Shown in pieces: positions 49,761-59,302 of a DNA stretch of 64,000 nt. This DNA is from Treponema sp. (GTDB lineage Bacteria; Spirochaetota; Spirochaetia; Treponematales; Treponemataceae), in NCBI GenBank assembly GCA_024402665.1, contig JAKSTI010000004.1, forward strand, positions 1 to 64,000, written 5' to 3'. The position numbers were made by a program, and so were the translations under genes. The notes under the pieces were generated by a model, which saw only the letters and a list, made by a program, of their open reading frames with translations, was not told the origin of the DNA and did no database searches. How positions within the stretch are numbered: position 1 is the stretch's first letter; each line of letters starts with the position of its first letter.

Positions 49761-51641
49761 GTCAAGAACAGGATTGTTTTCCAATTTGAACAGATTAACT
49801 TCTTCCTGAATACCAACCATGTTCTGTTTGTTAGAAATAGCACCGTCAGTAGCAGTAGAAGTAGCTGTTGTAATTTCCTGTGTATTAGAAGAAATATCTG
49901 ACATTTCAGATGTAATTTCAGTAGAAAGATTTGCAAGAACCTGCATTTCATTTTCAATCTGATTTCCACCTTCAATAAGAAGATTAGATTCTTCTTTAAT
50001 TGTTGCAGCAGTTGCAGTCATTTCACTCATAGCGGCAAGAATACTTACGCTTCCTTCGCTCTGTTCTTCCATTGCATTCTTAATTGCAATTTCCTTATCT
50101 TCAACCTGCTGTGTAAGTTCGTAAATCTCTTCAAAGTTAGCCTGTACCTGCTGAGTATTGTTAGAAATACTGTTTACAGCAGACTGGAATTCCTTAAGCT
50201 GTTCTGTAATAATAGCACCCTGTTCGTTAGACTCTTCAGCAAGTTTACGGATTTCATCGGCAACTACCGCAAAACCACGTCCTGAGTCCCCTGCGTGGGC
50301 AGCCTCGATTGCGGCATTCATAGCAAGAAGGTTAGTCTGTTCCGCAATAGACTGAACGATTGTACTGGCTTCCATAAGGATGTTGGAACGTTCCATAAGT
50401 AATTCTGTAAGAGAAACAGAATCGTTGATTTTATCGCGACCAGTTTCTGATTTATTTCTAAGAATAGTTACTGCATTTGCATTTTCTTCAAGAATAGATG
50501 TTACAGATTTAATACTTGAAACCATTCCTTCAATCTGGCTTGAAGATTCTGTTACGTCAGCTACCTGAGTTTCAGTTGCATTATCAAGAACAGAAATCTT
50601 AGAAAGCATAGTGTTCAATGTTTCCTGTGAAGTCTGAACTGCCTTTGCCTGAATATTGATTTTGTCTTTAATAGTTTCAATACTTTCAACAATTTCATTA
50701 ATATTGTTTGCAGAACGAGTCATATCAGAAGCAAAGTTTTCTGAGTTTACAACGGCACCTTCTACAGAGTTTGTAATTTTTCCAAGAAGATTTTTTGTTG
50801 TATCAAAGAACTTGTTGAAGTCGCTGGCAAGGGCACCAAATTCATCACGAGAAAGGATTTCAAGTTTATTCATTGTGTAATCACGTTCTACAAGTTTCTG
50901 AGAGAATTTTGAAATGTCTTTTACACGGTCTACATTACCTTTCATCTGAGCAATGTTATCAATAACAATAGCGGCCATACCAAAAATACTTGCAGGGAAA
51001 ATGTATTTGAAAAGCATATCAGTATTTGTATAGAACAAACCAACAGGAGAGAACAATGGGCTGATCATAAGAAGAATCAATCCAAGACCAGAGAATACTG
51101 TTACAATAATACTTCTTGCAAGAATAGGGAAAGAAATGTTTTTTCTTTCAAAAGGTAAGTCTTTTAACTGTTTCTGAACTGTCTGGAAAAACAAAACATA
51201 GAAAGTAAGAGAGAAAAGGAATGTTGAACCATAGAAAGTTAACAAAAGGGGTACAAAATCAGCAGAAGAACCACGTAATTTGAAACCATACCAAACAATG
51301 ATTGGAACAAGAAGGGAGTTCAAAAGTGCAAGAACTACAGTTCCAAGTTCAAAGAAAGTAACATGCTTATTTAATTTTTCTGCAGATTCTTTTGTTCCAT
51401 CATAACTGTGGAGCTTTTTATTATTATAAAGATAAAACAGCGTGATTAAAATACATGCGGCACCACAAAGACCTAATACTAATGGATGGAAAAATACATG
51501 GAAAGTCTGTTTAAGGGTAAACAACTTAATGTAAGTACACCATGTCCAGCAGCAAAAGATTGGAGTAAAGAAAATAAAAAAGTAGAAAATTGGAATTGCT
51601 TTAGTAAATGGTTTTATTAGTTGTGGTTCTTTTGATTTCAT
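49755..51641 (-). CDS. Methyl-accepting chemotaxis protein with six N-terminal transmembrane helices
   Basis: 628 residues from the ATG at 51641 (GAGGTAAAT upstream); earlier codons in the frame are AT-rich leader. About six transmembrane helices fill residues 15-260, for example [36 protein letters not shown] and [21 protein letters not shown]. They replace the usual periplasmic sensor. A HAMP-like linker ([25 protein letters not shown]) and the signalling tip [40 protein letters not shown] follow. It probably senses a membrane or cytoplasmic cue. Confidence 0.93.
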   Translation of the reverse strand: MKSKEPQLIKPFTKAIPIFYFFIFFTPIFCCWTWCTYIKLFTLKQTFHVFFHPLVLGLCGAACILITLFYLYNNKKLHSYDGTKESAEKLNKHVTFFELGTVVLALLNSLLVPIIVWYGFKLRGSSADFVPLLLTFYGSTFLFSLTFYVLFFQTVQKQLKDLPFERKNISFPILARSIIVTVFSGLGLILLMISPLFSPVGLFYTNTDMLFKYIFPASIFGMAAIVIDNIAQMKGNVDRVKDISKFSQKLVERDYTMNKLEILSRDEFGALASDFNKFFDTTKNLLGKITNSVEGAVVNSENFASDMTRSANNINEIVESIETIKDKINIQAKAVQTSQETLNTMLSKISVLDNATETQVADVTESSSQIEGMVSSIKSVTSILEENANAVTILRNKSETGRDKINDSVSLTELLMERSNILMEASTIVQSIAEQTNLLAMNAAIEAAHAGDSGRGFAVVADEIRKLAEESNEQGAIITEQLKEFQSAVNSISNNTQQVQANFEEIYELTQQVEDKEIAIKNAMEEQSEGSVSILAAMSEMTATAATIKEESNLLIEGGNQIENEMQVLANLSTEITSEMSDISSNTQEITTATSTATDGAISNKQNMVGIQEEVNLFKLENNPVLDL

Positions 51642-51789
51642 ATTTACCTCGATAATAGTGCAAAAAAATTTTATAAAAACAAAAAAGAATTTGCATATAT
51701 TATATAGTAAAATATCGATAAAATAAAGGAATTTCTTAATACTCTGGAAACGAAATTTGACATTCAGAAGCGTAACAGGCAGGGGAAAA

Positions 51790-52581
51790 TCATCCGCCAA
51801 TAATTACACTTATATTGCCGTTAAGATAAAGACGAAGAAATCCTACAAGAATAAGGTGGAGCGGGTAGTAAAGATAGAAGAACCATTTCATACCTTTCCA
51901 TTTTCCCCGCTGACCGTTGTAATTTGCCATAAAAGGCCATACAATCACTACACCAAGCTGCAAAATTCCGTAAACAACATCAATACAAGGAATCCAGACT
52001 GCTGTGTACATAAGAAGATAAAGTTCTATACCGATTATCTGTCTTTTTAGGTTGCCGCGGTTTCTGTTAATCCACGAAGTACAAAGAACTGGGAAACAAG
52101 ACCAGTCTGACGGAAACGTAATGAAACAAATCACAATTAAGGCAAGAATTTTCTGCCATTCTTTTAGTTTAAATTCGTGGCGGCTGTCATCAGACAAATA
52201 AAGAAAAACGACTGCCCATGCAAGTGCCCACATAACGCTTGTCTGATTAAAAAATGTTGTTTTAAAAGGAATAAATGGAATTCCGAAGGCAAAGTTATAT
52301 GCAAAGTGAGAAAAAACAGCAAAGATGAAAAGTCGGAAAATGTATTTTTTCACGTTTTTTGTATAATAAAAACCTTCTGCTACCATAAACCACATTGTTG
52401 GTGCTGTTAAACGTCCAATCAGATGGAGTAAAAGAATCCACCATTGATAGTTATAACCGGGCCAGATTACACAGGTAAGATGATCAATTGTCATTGCTAT
52501 AATTGCAAAAAGTTTAAGCTGATTACCGTTGAATCCTTTGAAAGTTTTGTTTTCTGATTGAAGTTCTTTTGTTGAATCCAT
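51790..52581 (-). CDS. TraX-family membrane protein
   Basis: 263 residues with several transmembrane helices. The family start [25 protein letters not shown] and [51 protein letters not shown] are typical of TraX. F-plasmid TraX acetylates pilin; chromosomal relatives may acetylate other surface molecules. No conjugation genes are nearby. The ribosome binding site is GAGGAATT. Confidence 0.87.
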   Translation of the reverse strand: MDSTKELQSENKTFKGFNGNQLKLFAIIAMTIDHLTCVIWPGYNYQWWILLLHLIGRLTAPTMWFMVAEGFYYTKNVKKYIFRLFIFAVFSHFAYNFAFGIPFIPFKTTFFNQTSVMWALAWAVVFLYLSDDSRHEFKLKEWQKILALIVICFITFPSDWSCFPVLCTSWINRNRGNLKRQIIGIELYLLMYTAVWIPCIDVVYGILQLGVVIVWPFMANYNGQRGKWKGMKWFFYLYYPLHLILVGFLRLYLNGNISVIIGG

Positions 52582-52661
52582 AATTCCTCGTTGTTCTGTG
52601 TAACAGATAATATTATATCACTAAAGTTGAAACTATAGAAATATGCGTATAAAATATAGAT

Positions 52662-53861
52662 ATGATTTACAGAGAAGATAGAAAGGGAAATAAAGTTTCT
52701 CAGCTTGGATATGGTTGTATGAGGTTTACCAGAAAAGGTACTCAGATTGATTTTGAAAAAGCAGAAAAAGAAGTTCTTGCTGCTATAGAAAAAGGCGTTA
52801 ATTATTTTGATACTGCCTATATTTATCCTGGTAATGAAGAGTGTCTTGGAAATATTCTTGCTAAAAACAATATTCGTGAAAAAGTATTGATTGCCACAAA
52901 ACTTCCTCAGTATATGCTCAGAAATCCTGCTTCAATTGATAAAACATTTAAAGAAGAATTAGATCGTCTTAAAACTGATTATATTGATTATTATCTTATG
53001 CATATGTTTACAGATTATGCAGAATGGGAAAAACTTGAATCTTTTGGTATTGAACAGTGGATTAAAGACCGCAAAGCAGACGGAAGCATCAAAAATATTG
53101 GTTTTTCTTATCACGGCGAAAGTGAAATGTTTATAAAGATTCTTAATGCTTACGACTGGGATTTCTGTCAGATTCAGTATAACTATCTTGATGAACATAC
53201 TCAGGCTGGGAAAAAAGGATTGATGGCTGCTGCTGAAAAAGGGATTCCTGTATTTATTATGGAACCATTGCGGGGCGGTAAACTTGTAAATCTTCCGGAA
53301 AAAGCTAAAAAAGAACTTAATGAAAGCGGATTAGGATATACTCCTGCTGAACTTGGATTGCGATGGTTGTGGAATCAGAAGGAAGTAACATGTGTTCTTT
53401 CTGGAATGAATTCTATGGAAATGGTAGAAGAAAATGTTCGTATTGCAAATGAGGCAAAACCAGATTCCTTTGGGGAAAAAGAATTTGCGCTGATTGATTC
53501 AGTAAAGAAAATAATCCGTGAAAAAGAAAAAGTTGGTTGTACTGCCTGCCGTTATTGTATGCCTTGTCCAAAGGGGGTTGATATTCCAAGTATTTTCTAC
53601 TATTACAATCTTATGTATATGGACAAAAAAAGTTCGGCGCGTTTTGAATTTGTTCAGAATATGGCATTAAGAGAAAAACCATCTTTGGCAAATCAGTGCG
53701 TAGAATGTGGTTTGTGTGAAAAGCACTGTCCTCAGCATATTGAAATTCGTAAAATGTTAAAAGAAGCAGATAAATCATTAAGGCCATTGCCATATAAAGT
53801 TGCTATTGCAATTGCCAGAAAGATAATGCTTCAAAAAGGAGAGGTAAAAAGTGAAATTTAA
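52662..53861 (+). CDS. Aldo/keto reductase with C-terminal 4Fe-4S ferredoxin domain
   Basis: 399 residues. The AKR barrel covers residues 1-290: LGYGCMRF, NYFDTAYIYPGNEECLG (catalytic Asp-Tyr), IATKLPQ (Lys) and YYLMHMF (His). A ferredoxin-like tail follows with CTACRYCMPCPKGVDI and CVECGLCEKHCPQHIEI, enough Cys for two clusters. Such proteins are common in anaerobes; the substrate is unknown. There is no ribosome binding site. TAAAAT ends 6 nt before the ATG with TTGAAA 17 nt upstream, so the mRNA may be leaderless. It overlaps the TldD-like gene by 11 bases. Confidence 0.92.
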   Translation: MIYREDRKGNKVSQLGYGCMRFTRKGTQIDFEKAEKEVLAAIEKGVNYFDTAYIYPGNEECLGNILAKNNIREKVLIATKLPQYMLRNPASIDKTFKEELDRLKTDYIDYYLMHMFTDYAEWEKLESFGIEQWIKDRKADGSIKNIGFSYHGESEMFIKILNAYDWDFCQIQYNYLDEHTQAGKKGLMAAAEKGIPVFIMEPLRGGKLVNLPEKAKKELNESGLGYTPAELGLRWLWNQKEVTCVLSGMNSMEMVEENVRIANEAKPDSFGEKEFALIDSVKKIIREKEKVGCTACRYCMPCPKGVDIPSIFYYYNLMYMDKKSSARFEFVQNMALREKPSLANQCVECGLCEKHCPQHIEIRKMLKEADKSLRPLPYKVAIAIARKIMLQKGEVKSEI

Positions 53862-55188
53862 ATTTCCAGAAAATCTTTATACAGATGTTCGTATTGAGGA
53901 ACATAAATCTGCATATTTTTATGTAAAAAATGGTGAAGTTGAAGGGAACGGAGAAACTGAAATCAATGGTGCAATGATTCGTATCTTTGACGGAAAGCTC
54001 TGGTACACAAGAGAGACAAATGATCTGGATTCAATTCAGCAGTGTATTGATGATCTTGCTGCGGTTGCTGTGCCAAATCCTAATATTTTAAAGAATAAAA
54101 TCGTAAAGAACTTTAGCGTGAATCAGGCAAAGATTTTGAAGTTTGAAGGAGACAAAGATTTACGCAAACTTACAAAAGAGGACCGTGAAAAGATTGTTTA
54201 CGATTACAATAAAAAAATCATTGATAAGTCAATTAAAGAAATTATTGTAAATCATACAAGTTTCAATTATAGCCATCTGGTAAAAAGTATTTATACAAGT
54301 AAGGGAACAGAAATTGTTCAGGATTATCAGAGATGTCAGTTCGGGGCATTTTATGAAATAAATATTAATGGTCTGAATTTTGGCGGCGGAAAACATTATC
54401 ACGAATTTTTCTTTGAAGATTTGCTTGGTAAGGAAGCAGAAATTCTTGCTGAACGTGACAGATGTCTGGAATTTGCAAAAAATGCCACAGATGTTGTTCC
54501 TGGAGATTACACTTGTGTTCTTGCTCCAACAGTTACATCTGTATTTACTCACGAAAGTTTTGGCCACAAATCTGAAGCAGATTTTATGCTTAATGATAAA
54601 ACTCTCCAGGATGAATGGGTGATGGGTAAAAAGGTTGGTAACGAAAAAGTCACAATTATTGATGAAGGAGATGAATTGTATCACGGTTACTGTCCTTATG
54701 ATGATGAAGGAAACAAAAAACAGAAGGTTTATCTTATGAAAGAAGGGGTTTTAACTGGACGCCTCCATGATGCTAAATCGGCAGCTATATTAAAAGAAAA
54801 ACCAACTGGAAATGCCCGTGCTCAGGATTATAACAATACTCCAATTGTTCGTATGACAAATACTTATATGGATGCAGGAAAAGATGATCCTGAAGAAATC
54901 ATCAAAGGTGTAAAAGACGGTATTTATGTTTATGACTGGAACTATGGAACTGGAAATTCAACTTTTACAATCCAGCCAAAAAAATGCTACAAAATTAAGG
55001 ATGGAAAAATTACAGATCCTGTTCGCGTAAACGTAATTACAGGTTCGGTTTTCCAGACTCTCTTTGATATTGATGCAGTTGGAACTGACTTAAAGTTCTT
55101 TAGCGGAACTTGCGGTAAAAATGGACAGAGCATGCCTACTGCTACTGGTGGTCCAACTATCAGAGTAAAGAAGCTTACAATCAACTAG
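53851..55188 (+). CDS. TldD-like metalloprotease subunit
   Basis: 445 residues, GTG start at 53851 inside the preceding gene, with AAAAGGAGAGG upstream. The zinc motif HESFGHKSEADF (HExxxH) marks it as the catalytic TldD partner. GNARAQDYNNTPIVRMTNTYMDAGKDDPEEIIKGVKDGIYV and the C-terminal TCGKNGQSMPTATGGPTIRVKKLTI are TldD/PmbA family features. TldD/TldE heterodimers degrade unfolded peptides and mature some ribosomally made peptides. Confidence 0.93.
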   Translation: MKFKFPENLYTDVRIEEHKSAYFYVKNGEVEGNGETEINGAMIRIFDGKLWYTRETNDLDSIQQCIDDLAAVAVPNPNILKNKIVKNFSVNQAKILKFEGDKDLRKLTKEDREKIVYDYNKKIIDKSIKEIIVNHTSFNYSHLVKSIYTSKGTEIVQDYQRCQFGAFYEININGLNFGGGKHYHEFFFEDLLGKEAEILAERDRCLEFAKNATDVVPGDYTCVLAPTVTSVFTHESFGHKSEADFMLNDKTLQDEWVMGKKVGNEKVTIIDEGDELYHGYCPYDDEGNKKQKVYLMKEGVLTGRLHDAKSAAILKEKPTGNARAQDYNNTPIVRMTNTYMDAGKDDPEEIIKGVKDGIYVYDWNYGTGNSTFTIQPKKCYKIKDGKITDPVRVNVITGSVFQTLFDIDAVGTDLKFFSGTCGKNGQSMPTATGGPTIRVKKLTIN

Positions 55189-55200
55189 AGGAGAGAAACT

Positions 55201-56415
55201 ATGACTAAGGAAAAATTAACACAAAAATCAAAATATACAGCAGTAAAGATTACAGAAAATCAGATTGTATCATTTAATCAGTATGATAAAATTGCACACT
55301 CTTTCCGTGTTCATGATGGAGGATTTGTTGGGATTCACTATCAGGAAGGAAAAATGTCTGATGAAGAAGGATTTAAACGGGCAGAAAAAAATCTTGAATT
55401 AAAAAGACCTTATCCTTTTGAACTGGAAACTGGAGTTCGAAGTCGTGATAAAGTTGAAACTTTAATGAGCGACAAAGAACTGATGGATACTGCAAAAAAG
55501 GCTCTGAAATATCTTAAGAAAAAATATCCTGATTATACTTTTTCTGGCGGTGTTTGTACAAACAGCTGGCAGGCAAAAATGGAAAATTCAAAAGGAATGG
55601 ACTATGAAACAAAGGATGGTCACAATACTGCAAGTTTTTCATTTAAGCACAAAGACAGTAAAGACATTAGTGACGGATATTTTTCTTATAATGTAAGAAC
55701 ATTTAAAATCCGTAAATTCTATGAATTTGTTGATCTTCGCATGGAAAACTTTACAAAAATGGTTGAAATGCCAGAAGAATGCATCATTATGGATCAGTAT
55801 TACGGTTATACAGGAAAACTTAAAGAGGCTCTTGATGTTGAAGGCTTAAAACTTGGAACATCTCTTTTGACTGGAAAAATCGGGCAGAAAATTTTTGCAG
55901 ATGATTTTAGCGTAATGCATAATACTACAGATAAAGATTCCTGGATGAGTGCTTTCTGGGATGGTGATGGCGTTGTAAATAAAGGAGACAAAATTTTCTT
56001 CATCAAGGAAGGAAAAGTTCTTCGCGGTTATGCAGATAAGAAAATCGGTAAAAAATATCATGTAAAAACAACTGGATCTGCCTGGGAAAGTTTTAGTGAT
56101 ATTCCAACCAATGGAAACTGTAACATGAATCTTAAAATCAGCAGAAAATCTGCAAAAGAACTTTTGAACGGACGCCTTGCAATTATTCCTATTCAGGCTA
56201 ACGGCGGCGGATTTAAGGAAAAAGGTGAATATACAATGCCTGTGCAGATTGGGCTTTTAACTGATGGTGAGAGAATACTTGGGCGTGTGCCTCCATTTAC
56301 GATCAGTACTAATATGTTTGATATGTTTGGTAAGGATTACATTGGTGTGGCAAAATTGAATAAATTGTTTAATGATAAATGTATTTTATTCAAAGTTGAA
56401 GCTGGGAAATTGTAA
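55201..56415 (+). CDS. TldE/PmbA-like metalloprotease subunit
   Basis: 404 residues. It lacks the HExxxH motif and matches the non-catalytic TldE/PmbA partner: FRVHDGGFVGIHYQEG near the start, DDFSVMHNTTDKDSWMSAFWDGDGVVNKGDKIFFIKEG and TTGSAWESFSDIPTNGNCNM. It lies 12 bases after tldD with a GGAGAG site. No RiPP precursor is visible nearby, so general peptide turnover is the simplest role. Confidence 0.85.
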   Translation: MTKEKLTQKSKYTAVKITENQIVSFNQYDKIAHSFRVHDGGFVGIHYQEGKMSDEEGFKRAEKNLELKRPYPFELETGVRSRDKVETLMSDKELMDTAKKALKYLKKKYPDYTFSGGVCTNSWQAKMENSKGMDYETKDGHNTASFSFKHKDSKDISDGYFSYNVRTFKIRKFYEFVDLRMENFTKMVEMPEECIIMDQYYGYTGKLKEALDVEGLKLGTSLLTGKIGQKIFADDFSVMHNTTDKDSWMSAFWDGDGVVNKGDKIFFIKEGKVLRGYADKKIGKKYHVKTTGSAWESFSDIPTNGNCNMNLKISRKSAKELLNGRLAIIPIQANGGGFKEKGEYTMPVQIGLLTDGERILGRVPPFTISTNMFDMFGKDYIGVAKLNKLFNDKCILFKVEAGKL

Positions 56416-56498
56416 ATAATTTAAATTAAAGAAAATAAGCTTTTATATAAAATGGCGCTTCTGGATATAAATAAATCCTTATAAAAAAATATTTCTTG

Positions 56499-56565
56499 AA
56501 AATACGGGAAGGAAGACAATGACAGTCAAAAACACTCGCAGGCCGGAATGATAGTTTCCATACCG
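56499..56565 (+). repeat. Foldback (MITE-like) repeat element, truncated copy 3
   Basis: 67 bp matching the left half of copy 1 from AAAATACGGGAAGGAAG to TTTCCATACCG, where homology ends. The next bases, GAAAGGAG, supply the ribosome binding site of the following gene. The preceding stretch from 56416 to 56498 is AT-rich and shows nothing else. Confidence 0.85.
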
Positions 56566-56578
56566 GAAAGGAGATTTT

Positions 56579-57202
56579 ATGAAAGTTAAGAAATTTATAA
56601 ATAGAGCAGAATTCTCATGTAACGTTTATGTTTGCAGTACGGACAAATGTAATTTTATTGTTGACTTAGGCTATTTTGATGCTGAAATTGACAATTACCT
56701 TAAAACTCTCCCTGCTGTGGATTTTGTTCTGCAGACTCACGGGCATTTTGATCATATTATGGGGCTTAATGCTTTTCATAAACGTTATGAACAGGTTCCT
56801 GTTTACTTTTATGAATCTGAAATTGATGTTTGTCAGATGGCAGATTTTAACGGATCTTTTATGACTGGTTGTTCTTATGCGGTAGATTTCCCGGTAGAAA
56901 GTCTTGCAGAAGGGCAGAAGATTATTAAGGGTCAGCATTTTCAGGTAATTCACACTCCAGGGCACACAGAAGGCAGTTGTATGTTTTCTTTCCCTGAAGA
57001 CAAAGTTCTTTTTACCGGCGACACAATTATTGAAAACAGCATTGGCCGCACAGACTTACCAACTGGAAACGAAGAAGCAATTTTCCGTAGTCTTAGAAAA
57101 TTTTCCCGCCTTGTTTTTGATTCAGAAACAATGGTTTATTTTGGTCACGGAGATGATTTTGACTATCATACTCTGAAAAAGCAGAATCCATTTATAAGAT
57201 AG
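56579..57202 (+). CDS. Metallo-beta-lactamase-fold hydrolase, glyoxalase-II-like
   Basis: 207 residues with VLQTHGHFDHIMGLNAF (HxHxDH), VIHTPGHTEGSCMF (third ligand His), LFTGDTIIENSIGRTDLPTGNEEAIFRSL (bridging Asp) and VYFGHGDDF (last His). This is the standard YcbL/glyoxalase II-like layout for a small thioester hydrolase or related activity. Its promoter region coincides with the truncated foldback repeat. Confidence 0.9.
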   Translation: MKVKKFINRAEFSCNVYVCSTDKCNFIVDLGYFDAEIDNYLKTLPAVDFVLQTHGHFDHIMGLNAFHKRYEQVPVYFYESEIDVCQMADFNGSFMTGCSYAVDFPVESLAEGQKIIKGQHFQVIHTPGHTEGSCMFSFPEDKVLFTGDTIIENSIGRTDLPTGNEEAIFRSLRKFSRLVFDSETMVYFGHGDDFDYHTLKKQNPFIR

Positions 57203-57236
57203 TCTTTCTAAAACTCTGTTTTTTATTAATCAAAAC

Positions 57237-57289
57237 TTGACATATACTCTCTATGTGTGTATATTGTGTATATAAGATATGCACAATAT
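57237..57289 (+). promoter_or_regulatory. Promoter and GntR/YtrA-type operator of the ABC operon
   Basis: TTGACA (57237-57242), a 17-nt spacer and TATATT (57260-57265). The inverted repeat ATATTGTG (57261-57268)/CACAATAT (57282-57289) overlaps the -10 and start site, as expected for repression by the operon's own GntR-type regulator. Confidence 0.65.
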
Positions 57290-57347
57290 TAGCGGTATAC
57301 ACAATTCATGAGCCGCTGGTGCTGTCTTGGATATTAGGGGGTATAAA

Positions 57348-58187
57348 TTGAATCTTCTTGAAATTAAAAATCTTTCTAAAAAATATCCAGCCTTTACTCT
57401 TAAAGATGTAAGTTTTTCTCTTGAAGAAGGCTACATTATGGGATTTATTGGCCGTAATGGTGCTGGTAAGACAACTACTTTAAAAGCAATGCTTAATCTT
57501 ATTCATCCAGAAAGTGGTGATGTTAAGATTAATGGTTTTGATATTAAAACAAACGAAACTGAAATAAAACAGTCTATTGGTTTTGTAACAGGACTTGATG
57601 GTTTTTACACAACAAAGAAAATCAAAACAGTCACAAATGTAACAAAACGCTTCTTCAAAAACTGGGATGAAGCTTTGTATCGTGAATTGATGGAAAAGTT
57701 TGCCCTTGATGAAAACAAAAAAATCAAAGAACTTTCTGCCGGTATGAAAGTAAAATATCAGATTGCACTTGCTATGTGTCATGGTGCACAGCTTTTAATT
57801 CTTGATGAACCAACAAGTGGTCTGGATCCTGTTTCAAGAGATGAACTTGTAATTCTTTTCCAGGATTATATTGCTGACGGAAAACACAGTATTTTGTTCT
57901 CTACCCACATCACATCAGATCTGGAAAAATGTGCAGACTTCATTACTTACATCAAAAAAGGTGAAATTATTGAAAGCACAGACGTTGTTTCTTTTAAGGA
58001 AAAATATCTTCTTGTTTCTGGTGATGACGCAAAACTTGATGATGCAAGAAAGGCAAATGTTATTGGGTACCACAAAACTCATGTAAATTTTGAAGGAATG
58101 ATTCCTGCTTCATTAAAAGAAGAATTCAGTGATTTTGAACTTACTGGTCCAGGACTTGAAGACATTATGGTTCACATTGAAAGATAG
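57348..58187 (+). CDS. ABC transporter ATP-binding protein (YtrB-like)
   Basis: 279 residues from a TTG at 57348, chosen because AGGGGGTATAAA lies just upstream; an in-frame TTG at 57327 is an alternative. Walker A is GRNGAGKTT, signature LSAGMKVKYQIALAM (a non-canonical LSAGM in place of LSGGQ), Walker B LLILDEPTSGLDP and switch His FSTHITSD. It resembles the ATPases of GntR-linked exporters (Ytr/Bcr type). It forms an operon with the permease and regulator genes. Confidence 0.87.
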   Translation: MNLLEIKNLSKKYPAFTLKDVSFSLEEGYIMGFIGRNGAGKTTTLKAMLNLIHPESGDVKINGFDIKTNETEIKQSIGFVTGLDGFYTTKKIKTVTNVTKRFFKNWDEALYRELMEKFALDENKKIKELSAGMKVKYQIALAMCHGAQLLILDEPTSGLDPVSRDELVILFQDYIADGKHSILFSTHITSDLEKCADFITYIKKGEIIESTDVVSFKEKYLLVSGDDAKLDDARKANVIGYHKTHVNFEGMIPASLKEEFSDFELTGPGLEDIMVHIER

Positions 58188-58197
58188 GAGGATTGAA

Positions 58198-58851
58198 ATG
58201 AAAAATTATTTATATAAAGAATTCGTATTAAGTTTTAATGTATTAAACTGGTTATTCTTGATTTTCCCTGGAATGCTTTTGGTTCCAGCTTATCCTGGAT
58301 ATGTTGGATTTTTTTATATTTGTCTTAGCGTTATGTTCATCTTCAATAACTGCGAAATCAATAAGGATATGCAGTATTCTATGATTCTTCCAATTTCAAA
58401 ATCAGAAATTGTAAAATCCCGCTGTATTGTTGTTGCTGTTTATGAACTGATTGCAATTGTTCTTGGTGTAGGGTTTGCGGTTTTGAATAAAATCATTGAT
58501 GTGGATCCTGCAAATGAAGCTGGTATTGCCTCAAACGTAGCTTTCTTTGGTTATCTGTTCATCATTTTAGCAGTTTTTAATTTTGTATACTTTGTGTCTT
58601 TCTACAAAAAAGGTGAAAAACCTGGAAAACCATTTTTCTTTGCATGTATAGCGTTCTGGCTTGTTTATTTTCTTCTTGAACTTACTGTCTGGGCAGAAAT
58701 TCCTGGTGTAAGTGAAATGCTTGATGGTATTGATCCTGCTTCTTTAGTAAAACAGATTCCAATTCTTGCTGTTGGAATTGTAGTGTTTATTGCAGGATGG
58801 ATTCTAACTTACAAAATTTCTGCTAAGCGTTTTGAAAAAGTTAATTTGTAA
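58198..58851 (+). CDS. ABC-2-type transporter permease
   Basis: 217 residues from the ATG at 58198 (AGGAGG upstream), six transmembrane helices. LFLIFPGMLLVPAYPGYVGFFYICLSVMFIFNN and DMQYSMILPISKSEIVKSRCIVVAVYELIAIVLG follow the pattern of ABC-2 permeases that accompany YtrB-like ATPases. The pair may export a lipid or antimicrobial compound; the substrate is unknown. Confidence 0.82.
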   Translation: MKNYLYKEFVLSFNVLNWLFLIFPGMLLVPAYPGYVGFFYICLSVMFIFNNCEINKDMQYSMILPISKSEIVKSRCIVVAVYELIAIVLGVGFAVLNKIIDVDPANEAGIASNVAFFGYLFIILAVFNFVYFVSFYKKGEKPGKPFFFACIAFWLVYFLLELTVWAEIPGVSEMLDGIDPASLVKQIPILAVGIVVFIAGWILTYKISAKRFEKVNL

Positions 58852-58854
58852 TTT

Positions 58855-59223
58855 ATGACAATAGTTTTATCTAATGACTCAACAGATCCTATTTATACTC
58901 AGATTTATGATCAGATTTCGCGGCAGATTCTTAGTGGGGAACTGAAAGCAGATACTCAGCTGCCACCTATAAGAACTGTTGCCGCTGATTTAAGAATAAG
59001 TGTTATTCCGGTAAAGATGGCCTGGGAAGAATTGGATCGGAATGGATTTATAAAGACTGTCGTTGGAAAAGGAACTTTTGTGGCTCAGCTTAAGGATGAA
59101 CAGATAACAGAAAAAAAATCTGAAACCTTAAAAAAACTTGTGGCAGATTTCTGCGGCAGAGTAAAAATGGAAGGAACATCACTTGATGAAGTTCTGGAAT
59201 TAATAAAAGCGGAATACAAATAA
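58855..59223 (+). CDS. GntR-family regulator, YtrA subfamily
   Basis: 122 residues. The winged helix PIYTQIYDQISRQILSGELKADTQLPPIRTVAADLRISVIPVKMAWEELDRNGFIKTVVGKGTFVA is followed by a very short C-terminal helical tail, the hallmark of YtrA regulators. It starts 3 bases after the permease stop. In most YtrA operons the regulator comes first; here it is last. The promoter palindrome at 57261-57289 is its likely target. Confidence 0.9.
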   Translation: MTIVLSNDSTDPIYTQIYDQISRQILSGELKADTQLPPIRTVAADLRISVIPVKMAWEELDRNGFIKTVVGKGTFVAQLKDEQITEKKSETLKKLVADFCGRVKMEGTSLDEVLELIKAEYK

Positions 59224-59302
59224 CAAAAAATAAACTGTTATTCTATATTCTTTTCTATACAATTGGTTTAATGGATGTTAAAATATTTTTGAGGTATAAA
59301 AA

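Noticed and set aside
51790..52581. Integrated conjugative element suggested by the TraX-like gene
   Set aside because: No relaxase, type IV secretion, integrase or attachment-site genes are in the vicinity; TraX-like proteins are common on chromosomes.
53851..56415. RiPP (microcin-type) biosynthesis locus because of the TldD/TldE pair
   Set aside because: No precursor peptide, modification enzyme or dedicated exporter is adjacent; the pair follows an aldo/keto reductase and is more simply general peptide turnover.
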